From contig NZ_AQOV01000002.1 of the NCBI RefSeq assembly GCF_000365425.1, positions 186,001 through 250,000 on the forward strand: 64,000 nt of DNA. Reading direction: 5' to 3'. Position 1 is the first letter of the stretch. Each line of letters opens with the position of its first letter. The DNA comes from Methylomonas sp. MK1. GTDB lineage: Bacteria; Pseudomonadota; Gammaproteobacteria; Methylococcales; Methylomonadaceae. The notes beneath the pieces were generated by a model, which was not told the DNA's origin, searched no databases, and saw nothing but the letters and a program-made list of their open reading frames with translations. Position numbers and translations under genes: made by a program. This document shows, one piece after another, positions 26,047 through 33,739 of the stretch.

Positions 26047-28221
26047 ATGACTGGAAATACCGCGCGCGTGCAAGCTGTTCAAACCATCACTAATCGCCAA
26101 CCCATGCCGACCAAAATGCCGGCGCCGTTGGCCGGTTTATGGGCCAGCGATGTCTTTACCTTGAGTAAGATGAAGGAATGCTTACCCAAAGAGGTGTTTA
26201 AATCCTTAAAAAAAACCATCGAAGCCAGCACCGAGCTGGATGTTTCAATTGCCGATGTGGTGGCCTTGGCGATGAAAGACTGGGCGCTTTCAAAAGGGGC
26301 TTTGTATTACGCCCATGTTTTCTATCCCTTGACCAACGCCACCGCCGAAAAACACGACGGTTTTATCTCCGTGCAAAGCGATGGTTCAGTCATTTCCGAG
26401 TTCAGCGGCAAAGTATTGGTACAAGGCGAGCCGGACGGCTCATCGTTTCCGAACGGCGGCATTCGGTCCACCTTCGAAGCGCGAGGTTATACCGCTTGGG
26501 ATGTGACCAGCCCGGCTTATATCATGACCACAGACAACGGCGCGACGCTATGTATCCCCACGGTATTTATTTCCTGGACCGGTGAAGCGCTGGATAAGAA
26601 AACCCCCTTGTTACGCGCGAATGCGGCAATGAATAAGGCTGCACAGCGCGTGCTGTCGTTGCTGGGCCATACCGACATTGCCCCGGTGAATTCCAGTTGC
26701 GGGGCGGAGCAGGAATATTTCTTGGTCGATGCCAATTTCGTCGCCAACCGCCCGGATTTATTGCTGGCGGGGCGTACTCTGTTCGGCGCATCGGCCGCCA
26801 AAGGTCAGCAGTTTGACGATCATTACTTCGGTGCCATACCCGAACGCGTTCAGGTCTATATGCAGGATGTGGAAGAGCAGCTTTATCGCTTGGGGATTCC
26901 GGCCAAGACCCGGCATAACGAAGTAGCGCCGGGGCAATTTGAGATAGCGCCGTTTTTTGAATCGGCCAACGTCGCCACCGACCATCAGCAATTGTTGATG
27001 ACCGTGTTAAAAAACACTGCCAAAAAACATGGCTTGGTGTGTTTGCTGCACGAAAAACCCTTCAAAGGCATCAACGGTTCCGGCAAGCACGTGAACTGGT
27101 CGGTCGGCAATGCCACCCAAGGCAATTTGCTTGATCCCGGCCATACGCCGCATTCAAATACTCAGTTCTTGTTGTTTTGCGGCGCGGTGATACGTGGCGT
27201 GCATAAATTCGGCCCGCTGTTGCGTGCCGCGATTGCCACGGCCAGTAATGATCATCGCTTAGGTGCGAACGAAGCTCCGCCGGCGATCATGTCGGTATAT
27301 CTGGGTTCGCAGTTGGACAACGTGTTCGAGCAAATCAGTAATGGCGAGATCACCGGCTCATTAAACGCCGGGGTGATGGATTTGGGCATTAATACGCTGC
27401 CGGTGTTTAACAAAGACGCCGGGGATAGAAACCGGACCTCGCCGTTTGCTTTTACCGGCAACCGCTTTGAATTCCGCGCCGTGGGCTCCGGCCAATCGGT
27501 CGCCGGGCCCTTGGTGACGATGAATACCATGCTGGCTGACTCGCTGAATTGGGTAGCCGATAGCCTGGAAGGCCAATTAGGCAAAGGCCTTGATTTGGAC
27601 GCGGCCATTCTGAAAACTTTGAAAGAATTGATCGACGCCCACGGCGCAGTAGTGTTCGGCGGCAACGGCTATTCGGCGGAATGGCACAAAATGGCAGTGG
27701 AAGAGCGTGGTTTACGCAATCTCAAAACCGCTGCCGACGCCTTGCCGGTGTTGAAGGAACCCGAGGTGCAAGCCTTATTCGAAACGCTGGGGGTATTGTC
27801 ACCTGTCGAGCTCGCCAGCCGCTTCGAAATCTACGCAGAGCAATATGTGCTGGCCATTGAGGTAGAAGCCAAATTGGTGATCAGCATGGCCAAAACCGGC
27901 ATTTATCCGGCCGCAGTGAAATACTTGGCAGATCTTTCTGCCACATTAATCTCGCTTAAAAGCCATGGTGTCGAACTGGGAAACGAGCGTCTAGTTTTAA
28001 TTGCCGGGCTGCTATCGTCGATGATGGCGACCAGCGATAAACTCAGTGCCGCGCTTGCCAAACATGATTTTGCAACGATTGAAGAACACATGCTGTTCTG
28101 CGCCAACACCATCAGGCCTTTGATGGATGAGGTTCGTCAGTATGCCGATGGGCTGGAAGGGGAAATTGCGGATGAGTTGTGGCCGTATCCTACATATCAG
28201 GAGATGTTATTCATCAAGTAG
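26047..28221 (+). CDS. glnN: Type III glutamine synthetase
   Basis: 724 aa, the length of GSIII, against about 470 for GSI. The early signature [20 protein letters not shown] and the GSIII-specific [19 protein letters not shown] are present; the catalytic beta-barrel residues lie in [25 protein letters not shown] and GSGKHVNWS. Makes glutamine from glutamate and ammonia. GSIII occurs in cyanobacteria, Bacteroides and some methanotrophs; the usual GSI must be elsewhere. Preceded by a sigma54-type promoter, so it is probably used under nitrogen limitation. Confidence 0.94.
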   Translation: MTGNTARVQAVQTITNRQPMPTKMPAPLAGLWASDVFTLSKMKECLPKEVFKSLKKTIEASTELDVSIADVVALAMKDWALSKGALYYAHVFYPLTNATAEKHDGFISVQSDGSVISEFSGKVLVQGEPDGSSFPNGGIRSTFEARGYTAWDVTSPAYIMTTDNGATLCIPTVFISWTGEALDKKTPLLRANAAMNKAAQRVLSLLGHTDIAPVNSSCGAEQEYFLVDANFVANRPDLLLAGRTLFGASAAKGQQFDDHYFGAIPERVQVYMQDVEEQLYRLGIPAKTRHNEVAPGQFEIAPFFESANVATDHQQLLMTVLKNTAKKHGLVCLLHEKPFKGINGSGKHVNWSVGNATQGNLLDPGHTPHSNTQFLLFCGAVIRGVHKFGPLLRAAIATASNDHRLGANEAPPAIMSVYLGSQLDNVFEQISNGEITGSLNAGVMDLGINTLPVFNKDAGDRNRTSPFAFTGNRFEFRAVGSGQSVAGPLVTMNTMLADSLNWVADSLEGQLGKGLDLDAAILKTLKELIDAHGAVVFGGNGYSAEWHKMAVEERGLRNLKTAADALPVLKEPEVQALFETLGVLSPVELASRFEIYAEQYVLAIEVEAKLVISMAKTGIYPAAVKYLADLSATLISLKSHGVELGNERLVLIAGLLSSMMATSDKLSAALAKHDFATIEEHMLFCANTIRPLMDEVRQYADGLEGEIADELWPYPTYQEMLFIK

Positions 28222-28268
28222 GGTTGGCTTGATTGCGGACAGACTTAGGTAGCACATTAACCAAGTAG

Positions 28269-28298
28269 GTCAGGTTGCCGCGACAGCGGCTACCTGAC
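28269..28298. terminator. Hairpin between convergent glnN and the Fae paralogue
   Basis: GTCAGGTTGCCGC at 28269-28281 and GCGGCTACCTGAC at 28286-28298 form a 13-bp stem with one mismatch and a 4-nt loop, between two convergent genes. No T-run on either side, so possibly a REP element or a Rho-aided end signal. Confidence 0.5.
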
Positions 28299-28317
28299 GA
28301 TATGCTTAGTTATACGC

Positions 28318-28869
28318 TTACCACTGCGACTCGCCAGTCTCCGGGTCGTACATTTCGTGGAAGATTTTGTGGCGGTTGGCTATCAGTTCGTCGATGCTCG
28401 GCGAATTGCTCATCGCTCTGGAAATCGCCAGTTTCATGGCTTCGTAGTTGGTGCGATACAAATCCTTGCGGTCCAATTCGGGGTTAGTGGCGCAGGAGGG
28501 ATCTATCCAGATCATGGCGATGATGCACAACTCGTTAGCTTGCAGGCGCGGAATAATGCCGTCGGCGACGCTATCAATCACCGCGTCGGCTACTGCGGAC
28601 TGTACCGGGCCGCCCAACAAGTTGACGTAAGCCGAGGATTTGATTGTGACCTTAGGCACCATGATGGTGGCCGGACGCACTTGTTGGTTGGTGGCGCGGA
28701 TCGCAAACATGCGCGTGTGGCCTGCGGTTTGGCCCATCAGATTGGCAAAAGCATGACCGGCCGGGCCTTTGACGTCGCCAATCAGAATTTCCGGCATCGC
28801 GTCGGTGCCTTGGCCGTCGCTGGAAAATACGGTGGCTTCGCCGGTTCTAAACCAATAAGAGTCTGACAT
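28318..28869 (-). CDS. Formaldehyde-activating enzyme paralogue lacking the catalytic His
   Basis: 183 aa, related to Fae, which condenses formaldehyde with tetrahydromethanopterin in the C1 oxidation pathway. Recognisable parts include GEATVFSSDGQ, GPAGHAFANLMGQ, PATIMVPKVTI, GPVQSAVADAVIDSVADGIIP and YEAMKLAISRAM. The catalytic His in canonical EVAHIDL of Fae is absent; the aligned stretch is TDAMPEIL. It is therefore a Fae2/Fae3-type paralogue whose activity is uncertain. It stands alone, convergent with glnN. Confidence 0.88.
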   Translation of the reverse strand: MSDSYWFRTGEATVFSSDGQGTDAMPEILIGDVKGPAGHAFANLMGQTAGHTRMFAIRATNQQVRPATIMVPKVTIKSSAYVNLLGGPVQSAVADAVIDSVADGIIPRLQANELCIIAMIWIDPSCATNPELDRKDLYRTNYEAMKLAISRAMSNSPSIDELIANRHKIFHEMYDPETGESQW

Positions 28870-29141
28870 GGTGCGTCCTCGGAGTATGTTAGGAAAGGCC
28901 GCATTCTATGCCCACGCTGGGCTTGCGGCAATAGGCGGGCTTATCCGGCTTGGGGTTTAGATTGGTGGTTAACCATCTCTGTTTATTTGGGGCGGAGTGC
29001 TATTGGTGCATGCGATCCTTATGCACTCAGGTAAGGCTGGAGAACTAATAGGTCCCACAGCGAATCCAGTGTAGCCGCTCGTCTCCCGCCTGCGCGGGAG
29101 CGAAGCTATTTAAATTCCGAGTAAAAAAATGTCCAGTGGCG
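28870..29141. other. Intergenic region with a palindromic repeat
   Basis: 270 bp between the start of the Fae paralogue and the end of the ankyrin gene. Contains a degenerate REP-type palindrome near 29070-29100 (CGTCTCCCGCCTGCGCGGGAGCG). No coding frame with a ribosome site. Confidence 0.4.
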
Positions 29142-29588
29142 CTATGCCTGCGAGGCTTTTACCGCACTGCGCAGCAACTGCAAACATTGGCGATTGGCGG
29201 CCAAATCCAGCGCGCTGAAATCGTCCTGCGTACTGAGTAGCGGATCGGCGCCGGCTTCCAGCAATTGCTTGACCACAGCGTGTTTGCCACTGGAGGATGC
29301 ATAAGTCAGGGCGCTGGCGCCACTGGGATTTTGATAATTAATATCGATGCCGGCCTCTAGCAACAAGCCGATGCAATCGCCCGCTTCGGCAAAACATGCG
29401 GCCCACAGCGCGTTGTTGCCGTAAGCGTCCAGCGCGTTAAGATCTGCACCTTGCTCCAGCAGATAGTTCAGTACATCGGCCCGGCCTTGTTGGGCGGACA
29501 GAATCAATGGGTGCTTGCCGTGCGGATTGAGGTCCAATTGAAAGCCGTTTTCCAGCAACCAGGCGTCTATTTCGGGAGTAATAGTCAT
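29142..29588 (-). CDS. Ankyrin-repeat protein of the nifF operon
   Basis: 148 aa, almost entirely ankyrin repeats (GKHPLILSAQQGRADVLNYL, YGNNALWAACFAEAGDCIGL, GASALTYASSSGKHAVVKQL, then LLSTQDDFSALDLAANRQC). No signal peptide, so cytoplasmic and probably protein-binding. Last gene of the run nifF - LRV/FeS - SUFU-like - ankyrin, with a 15-bp gap to the gene before it. Function inferred only from this association. Confidence 0.88.
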   Translation of the reverse strand: MTITPEIDAWLLENGFQLDLNPHGKHPLILSAQQGRADVLNYLLEQGADLNALDAYGNNALWAACFAEAGDCIGLLLEAGIDINYQNPSGASALTYASSSGKHAVVKQLLEAGADPLLSTQDDFSALDLAANRQCLQLLRSAVKASQA

Positions 29589-29603
29589 GCGATAGGGTGC
29601 GGT

Positions 29604-30284
29604 TTAGACCAGCGAGGGTCGGTGGAGTAAGGACAGATGGCCGACACCGGCTGTTTTCAATTTGTCGGCCAGCTCGTGACGCGCCAGTTCGCCTTTGCCG
29701 CGCAGATACTTCAATTCCCTACCGGTCAGCAAGGTGATGGCGATGAGCTTTATTTCGCCGCCTGCAAGCGTTAAAGTTTTGGCGGGTTCGCTATTAGCCC
29801 CCAATAAGGCGCCAATTTGGCCGCGGCCGTCCTTGATGTGATCGATAGCAAATTCCATCGATAGCAGTTCCCCGTTCAATAGCCTTTCGCTTAAACGCGG
29901 GAAGCCGGCCAAGGTATGGCTGACTTCGGCGGTCAGCGGAAATAACCAGGTGTCGGCGAATTTGGCGAGCGGTGCGTTCTCGGCGGCGCCGGAATCCGGG
30001 CTTTCGATAAACACTTCCAAGCCCAGGCCGGTTTCCGGTCTGTCGCGCTCCACCCAGGGGTCGGATAAGCCATCGGAGATCACGCAGGCGTTTTGGCCAT
30101 GCCGCGCGGCCAGCCAGGCAGCCCCCGCCGGCCATTCCGGGCCGTCGCTCATCGGGCCCATCAAAGAAGTTAAGGTTGCCAAGTCGGAGCCCAGTCGTTC
30201 TTTCAAGGCTTGGTGGCGGGACTCGGTCGCCATCCGCAGGCGGTCCGCATAGGTCAGGCCGACGATGTGTTCAGTCTGCGGCAT
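29604..30284 (-). CDS. SUFU-like protein of the nifF operon
   Basis: 226 aa, no signal peptide. It shows stretches resembling bacterial suppressor-of-fused domains (VISDGLSDPWVE, GLGLEVFIE, and IKLIAITLLTGRELKYL). I do not recognise a defined activity. Its start overlaps the end of the LRV/FeS gene by 14 bp, so translation is probably coupled. The association with nitrogen-fixation genes is by operon position. Alternative: an uncharacterised nif-associated protein. Confidence 0.6.
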   Translation of the reverse strand: MPQTEHIVGLTYADRLRMATESRHQALKERLGSDLATLTSLMGPMSDGPEWPAGAAWLAARHGQNACVISDGLSDPWVERDRPETGLGLEVFIESPDSGAAENAPLAKFADTWLFPLTAEVSHTLAGFPRLSERLLNGELLSMEFAIDHIKDGRGQIGALLGANSEPAKTLTLAGGEIKLIAITLLTGRELKYLRGKGELARHELADKLKTAGVGHLSLLHRPSLV

Positions 30285-31053
30285 GCGTTGCCTCCATCGC
30301 TAAGGCTTCCCAGCGCTCACGAGCGGTAAAACTGACTTCTTCGTCGGCGTCGTCAAGCATCTGCTTCAGCAGTTCCGGCTCGGCGCGCAGCGCCACTTCA
30401 TAGCGCACGGTCCAGTCTTCGTCCTTGCTCATCATGGCTAGATCGTCGACTTCCATGCGCTGCGCGACGATACGGCGGATGTTCACTTCTTGATCGTTGG
30501 CCATCAAGCCCAAACTCACGCTGGGTATGCGCTCTGCGACGGTGCGGCGCACTTCATTGTCCGGGTCGGCGACTAAACGGAATAGTCGGCCCTTGGGCAA
30601 GCGTTTGGCAACGTAAGTGCGTACTAGGTAATCCGGATCGTTGGCCATTAACTCGAGTTGGGTTTCCGGCAGGCGGTCGGCCACCGTGACTCTGACTTCC
30701 CGGTCGCTGTCCTGGCTTAATTCCAGCAGCCATTCCACCGGCACACGATAAGCCAGTACCCGGCGCACGGCCTCGTCGGGGTCGGTCAATAAGGGGCGTA
30801 AATGATTGGTCGGCAGATACTGGGCCGCAATTGCGCGCCGTTCCCAGAACGGGTCTTGGGTGTAATTTAACGCGTAGACCGGATGCGCTTTGAAAAACCG
30901 GTCGATTTGCCGACCGCTTTCCGCTACTACGCAGCGATCACCCGGCTTGCAGGTGCCGGTGGCAAGCAAGGTATCCCGGTAAGCGCAATGGGAGCAGTCG
31001 GCCAACGGGGTTAGATCAAATTGATCTTGTTCTGCTAAGGATGAGGCCAACAT
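30271..31053 (-). CDS. [4Fe-4S] leucine-rich-repeat-variant (LRV) protein
   Basis: 260 aa. N-terminal cysteine cluster CSHC ... CKPGDRC matches the 4Fe-4S domain of the Azotobacter LRV protein. The rest is a run of about eight 24-residue LRV repeats (for example DREVRVTVADRLPETQLELM, then DPDYLVRTYVAKRLPKGRL, then NEVRRTVAERIPSVSLGLM). In Azotobacter vinelandii lrv lies inside the nif cluster. The start follows the nifF stop directly, so both are cotranscribed. Role in nitrogenase assembly or protection is inferred. Confidence 0.92.
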   Translation of the reverse strand: MLASSLAEQDQFDLTPLADCSHCAYRDTLLATGTCKPGDRCVVAESGRQIDRFFKAHPVYALNYTQDPFWERRAIAAQYLPTNHLRPLLTDPDEAVRRVLAYRVPVEWLLELSQDSDREVRVTVADRLPETQLELMANDPDYLVRTYVAKRLPKGRLFRLVADPDNEVRRTVAERIPSVSLGLMANDQEVNIRRIVAQRMEVDDLAMMSKDEDWTVRYEVALRAEPELLKQMLDDADEEVSFTARERWEALAMEATHAAD

Positions 31054-31608
31054 CTAGGCGGCCTCCGCCAAGACCGGCAACAGCTGCGGCGTGACTTGCG
31101 CCAGCCAGACTCTGATGCGCTCGTCGGTCAAATGCGGTTGGCCGCGTTGGTCTAGTACCAGGCCGACGAATTGATCGTCGATCACCGAGTCGGAATGTTC
31201 GAAGGTATAGCCTTCCGTGCTCCAGCGGCCGATCATCTCGGCGCCGAATCCGTAGAATACCCGGTAAAGTTGGATCAGGGAGCTGGCGAAGCGCGAGGCG
31301 TAGCGTTCTTGATGGCCCAAGCCGAATAGCGCGATCCGTTTGCCGGAGAGATCGACACCATTCAGGGTTGGTACGAACTCTTGCCAGCTGCGCTCCTGGC
31401 ATCCGGCTCCCAAACCGGGCAAGTCGCCTATGCCGTAGCTGGGAGTACCCAATATCAGCGCGTCGTATTGCAATAGTTCTTCGGGTTTAACCCGATTGAT
31501 GTTTTTGGGCTTGTCGGCCAGCTCTTCGCCCAACAAACTGAAAATCTTTTTTGCCACTAGCCGGGTGCTGCCGGTATCCGTTCCGAAAAAAATGCCGATT
31601 TTGCTCAT
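31054..31608 (-). CDS. nifF: Nitrogenase-type flavodoxin NifF
   Basis: 184 aa long-chain flavodoxin with the FMN phosphate loop FFGTDTGSTRLVAK, the loop LGTPSYGIGDLPG and the extended region (YGFGAEMIGRWSTEGYTF) typical for NifF, electron donor to nitrogenase Fe protein. First gene of an operon with the LRV/FeS protein, the SUFU-like protein and the ankyrin protein. A sigma54-type promoter lies 58 bp upstream. Confidence 0.9.
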   Translation of the reverse strand: MSKIGIFFGTDTGSTRLVAKKIFSLLGEELADKPKNINRVKPEELLQYDALILGTPSYGIGDLPGLGAGCQERSWQEFVPTLNGVDLSGKRIALFGLGHQERYASRFASSLIQLYRVFYGFGAEMIGRWSTEGYTFEHSDSVIDDQFVGLVLDQRGQPHLTDERIRVWLAQVTPQLLPVLAEAA

Positions 31609-32048
31609 AAATCACCTGTAATCGAGAGTGCGGGATAAGGCTTGTGCAGCCGTTTTAAGCTTCTCAGCAAATTTTGATCCAGATTTAAAATCAGTCTGCT
31701 TGTCTGATTTTTTTGTTTTAGATCAGTTAGATAGGTATTTTTGCCGTATTTTCCGGTTGAGGTCTGTGCAGGCATGTCTACAATTGCAGGACGGTTGGGG
31801 TGATTTGTGACATAGCGGCGCGGATTGCCCGTTAGATTGAGGTTGGATTGTTAGCGTCAAAATGCAGCTCTCCAGCGAATGCACGAGGTCCCGTTATGTA
31901 GCAGTGAAGTATCTACGGCTATTGCAATAAGCCGGTTTCTCATAAAACGGGATGAGCTAAACGCCTGTTTTAGCGCAAGCTGATTAAGTGGTTATTCTCA
32001 ATCCAGCCAAGCATATTCATTATCGTACTAAATATTCAAGGACGCCTT
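31609..32048. other. Divergent intergenic region nifF / zinc-ribbon nuclease
   Basis: 440 bp without a gene. The nifF side contains the sigma54-type promoter (31666-31681); no exact NifA site (TGT-N10-ACA) was found, though TGT-N12-ACA occurs at 31766-31783. The nuclease side is AT-rich near 32020-32045 and has a plausible ribosome site (AAGGA) before its ATG. Confidence 0.5.
31666..31681 (-). promoter_or_regulatory. Putative sigma54 promoter of nifF
   Basis: On the minus strand TGGATCAAAATTTGCT: GG and GC are 10 bases apart and the -12 element TTTGCT is complete. It lies about 57 bp before the nifF ATG. Together with the nif-type gene content this supports RpoN/NifA control. Confidence 0.6.
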
Positions 32049-33047
32049 ATGGCAATTCTGCGCTGTAACAATTGTGCCTATATACGTGAAGTGCCGAATG
32101 AACATGTGGGCAAAACGGTTAAATGCCCGGTTTGCGAACAAGCATCGGCAATTCACGATACCGTAGTTTTTGTGAAGAAACTGATCGATAAATACGGCGT
32201 GTTGTTGGGTAAATATCGAGAGTTAGAGCAGGCGGGGAGCCCCGTTGCGGAAGTTTTGCGATCCGACACGCGCTTGCTTAAAGTCGAAGACGTGGATTTG
32301 CATAATACTGCGGTGATGACCAATAGCATGCAATACAAGCCTATTATCAGCTGGTTTGAGCGTAAGAATGTTCAGGTCGAAGTAAATCATAATGCCTTGG
32401 ATACGCAAGGTTTTTATGATGAAGTGGCGGTTGAGTTGGGCGATAACTTCCCGGTCTTGCAGGATGTACTGGATAAAATTAGAAAAGCCCAAAGAAATAA
32501 CTACGCATCGGTAGTTTTGAATTTAAACGATTACAGTCAAAATCAAATTAAAACGATTACCGGATTTTGTAAAAACCTGTACGAATTCTCGTTTGTCGCC
32601 AAGTATTTTTATAATAAAAATGAAAAGAGAGTCCATCTAACTTTACAGAGTATGTCGGCCATCGTCGGATTTTTTAATGGTGAATGGTTGGAGTGGTATG
32701 TGTTTATGAAATTGCTGAAACACTTCTACGAAAGTAAAGGACTTTTCTCTTGCTTAAGAAACTTTAATATTCAGTTTGCGAATGAAGATAAATATGAAGT
32801 GGATGTGTTTTTTCTAATTAATGGGCGTATACCGGTATTTATAGAGTGTAAATCCGGAGAATTTCGTTCCTTTATCGAAAAATACTGCAAAATGCGGCGC
32901 AGACTGGATATCGCCAAGGAAAACTTTCTGTTACTGGTCTTGGGTGTTAGTGATGAGCAGGTGTTGGGGCTAACCAAAATGTACGATATTACCTTCGTCA
33001 ATGAGACGGGGTTTATCAAGCACATTGCCGGGCTGACGGTGCAATAA
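32049..33047 (+). CDS. Zinc-ribbon / PD-(D/E)XK nuclease, DUF1887 (Card1/Can2)-like
   Basis: 332 aa. An N-terminal zinc ribbon (CNNC ... CPVC, residues 6-29) precedes an uncharacterised middle. The C-terminal third matches the nuclease half of DUF1887/Card1 proteins: GEWLEWYVFMKLLKHF, then YEVDVFFLINGRIPVFIECKSGEF, which holds the D ... E-x-K active site. No CARF domain is visible at the N-terminus and no CRISPR array is nearby. The gene is AT-rich compared with its neighbours and isolated. An anti-phage nuclease or DNA-repair enzyme are both possible. Confidence 0.7.
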   Translation: MAILRCNNCAYIREVPNEHVGKTVKCPVCEQASAIHDTVVFVKKLIDKYGVLLGKYRELEQAGSPVAEVLRSDTRLLKVEDVDLHNTAVMTNSMQYKPIISWFERKNVQVEVNHNALDTQGFYDEVAVELGDNFPVLQDVLDKIRKAQRNNYASVVLNLNDYSQNQIKTITGFCKNLYEFSFVAKYFYNKNEKRVHLTLQSMSAIVGFFNGEWLEWYVFMKLLKHFYESKGLFSCLRNFNIQFANEDKYEVDVFFLINGRIPVFIECKSGEFRSFIEKYCKMRRRLDIAKENFLLLVLGVSDEQVLGLTKMYDITFVNETGFIKHIAGLTVQ

Positions 33048-33226
33048 TCAATACCGTTTTTAGCTTGTGGTAATTGAGTTATTTTTCCCTCTTTTGCTGT
33101 TATTTCCAGAATCTATGGTAGTATGAAAAGGCTTTGAGCAAGCAACCGGATTAAAATATACAGTCATAAATTTGTAATTTTAATGTGGTTTAAAAAAACA
33201 CTTAAATATCAATTGATAGGATTTGT

Positions 33227-33604
33227 ATGAACACAGTAAAAAAAACCTTGGCTTCATTTTTAGTGATCGCCGCAGCATTAGTTTCCACATCAGCTAATGC
33301 AAACAGCGCTGGCGACGCCAAAGTTCGTGCAGCCGGTGAAGCTACCGTTGCCAAAGTAGAGGAAGCTGTAAGTTTGCTGGAAAAAGGCGACAAAGAAGGC
33401 ACTTTGAAAGCACTCGGCGACGTTCGTCAGTCACAAAAAGAGTTCCGCTACGAGCAAACCGAGCGTTTGCGTCAAAGAGCTGGTGACAAACTTAAAGTTG
33501 CCCGCGATGAGATCGAAAAAGGCGACGCCAACGCCTCAGCTAGCTTGAAAGCTACTCTGGAACTTTACAAAGAAATGATGAAAGTTTACAGCGCCGCTCA
33601 CTAA
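33227..33604 (+). CDS. Secreted helical protein of unknown function
   Basis: 125 aa with a signal peptide (MNTVKKTLASFLVIAAALVS, cleavage near SANA-NS) and a charged, fully helical mature part (EEAVSLLEKGDKEGTLKAL ... GDKLKVARDEIEKGDANASA). Two similar stretches, EAVSLLEKGDKEGTLKAL and KLKVARDEIEKGDANASASL, hint at an internal repeat. Preceded by an AT-rich promoter region and followed by two hairpins. I do not recognise the family; likely periplasmic. Confidence 0.8.
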   Translation: MNTVKKTLASFLVIAAALVSTSANANSAGDAKVRAAGEATVAKVEEAVSLLEKGDKEGTLKALGDVRQSQKEFRYEQTERLRQRAGDKLKVARDEIEKGDANASASLKATLELYKEMMKVYSAAH

Positions 33605-33613
33605 GGACGCATC

Positions 33614-33673
33614 TAATCAATCCAAGCTGGATTGATTAACGGCTGCCACCGGAAGACCTGTTTTCTCGGTGGC
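33614..33673 (+). terminator. Two consecutive hairpins after the secreted helical protein gene
   Basis: First: TAATCAATCC - aagct - GGATTGATTA, perfect 10-bp stem at 33614-33638. Second: GCCACCG (33645-33651) pairs with CGGTGGC (33667-33673) across 15 nt that contain a TTTT run. Neither is followed by a long T-run, but their position right after the stop codon suggests a transcript end. Confidence 0.55.
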
Positions 33674-33739
33674 TCCCAACTAAATAACACTGTTTTCTCG
33701 ATGTTTATGCCTATTTGGCACCCCGCAAACATCGACTTT

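Noticed and set aside
31766..31783. TGT ... ACA pair upstream of nifF as a NifA site
   Set aside because: The spacing is 12 rather than 10 bases, so it does not fit TGT-N10-ACA.
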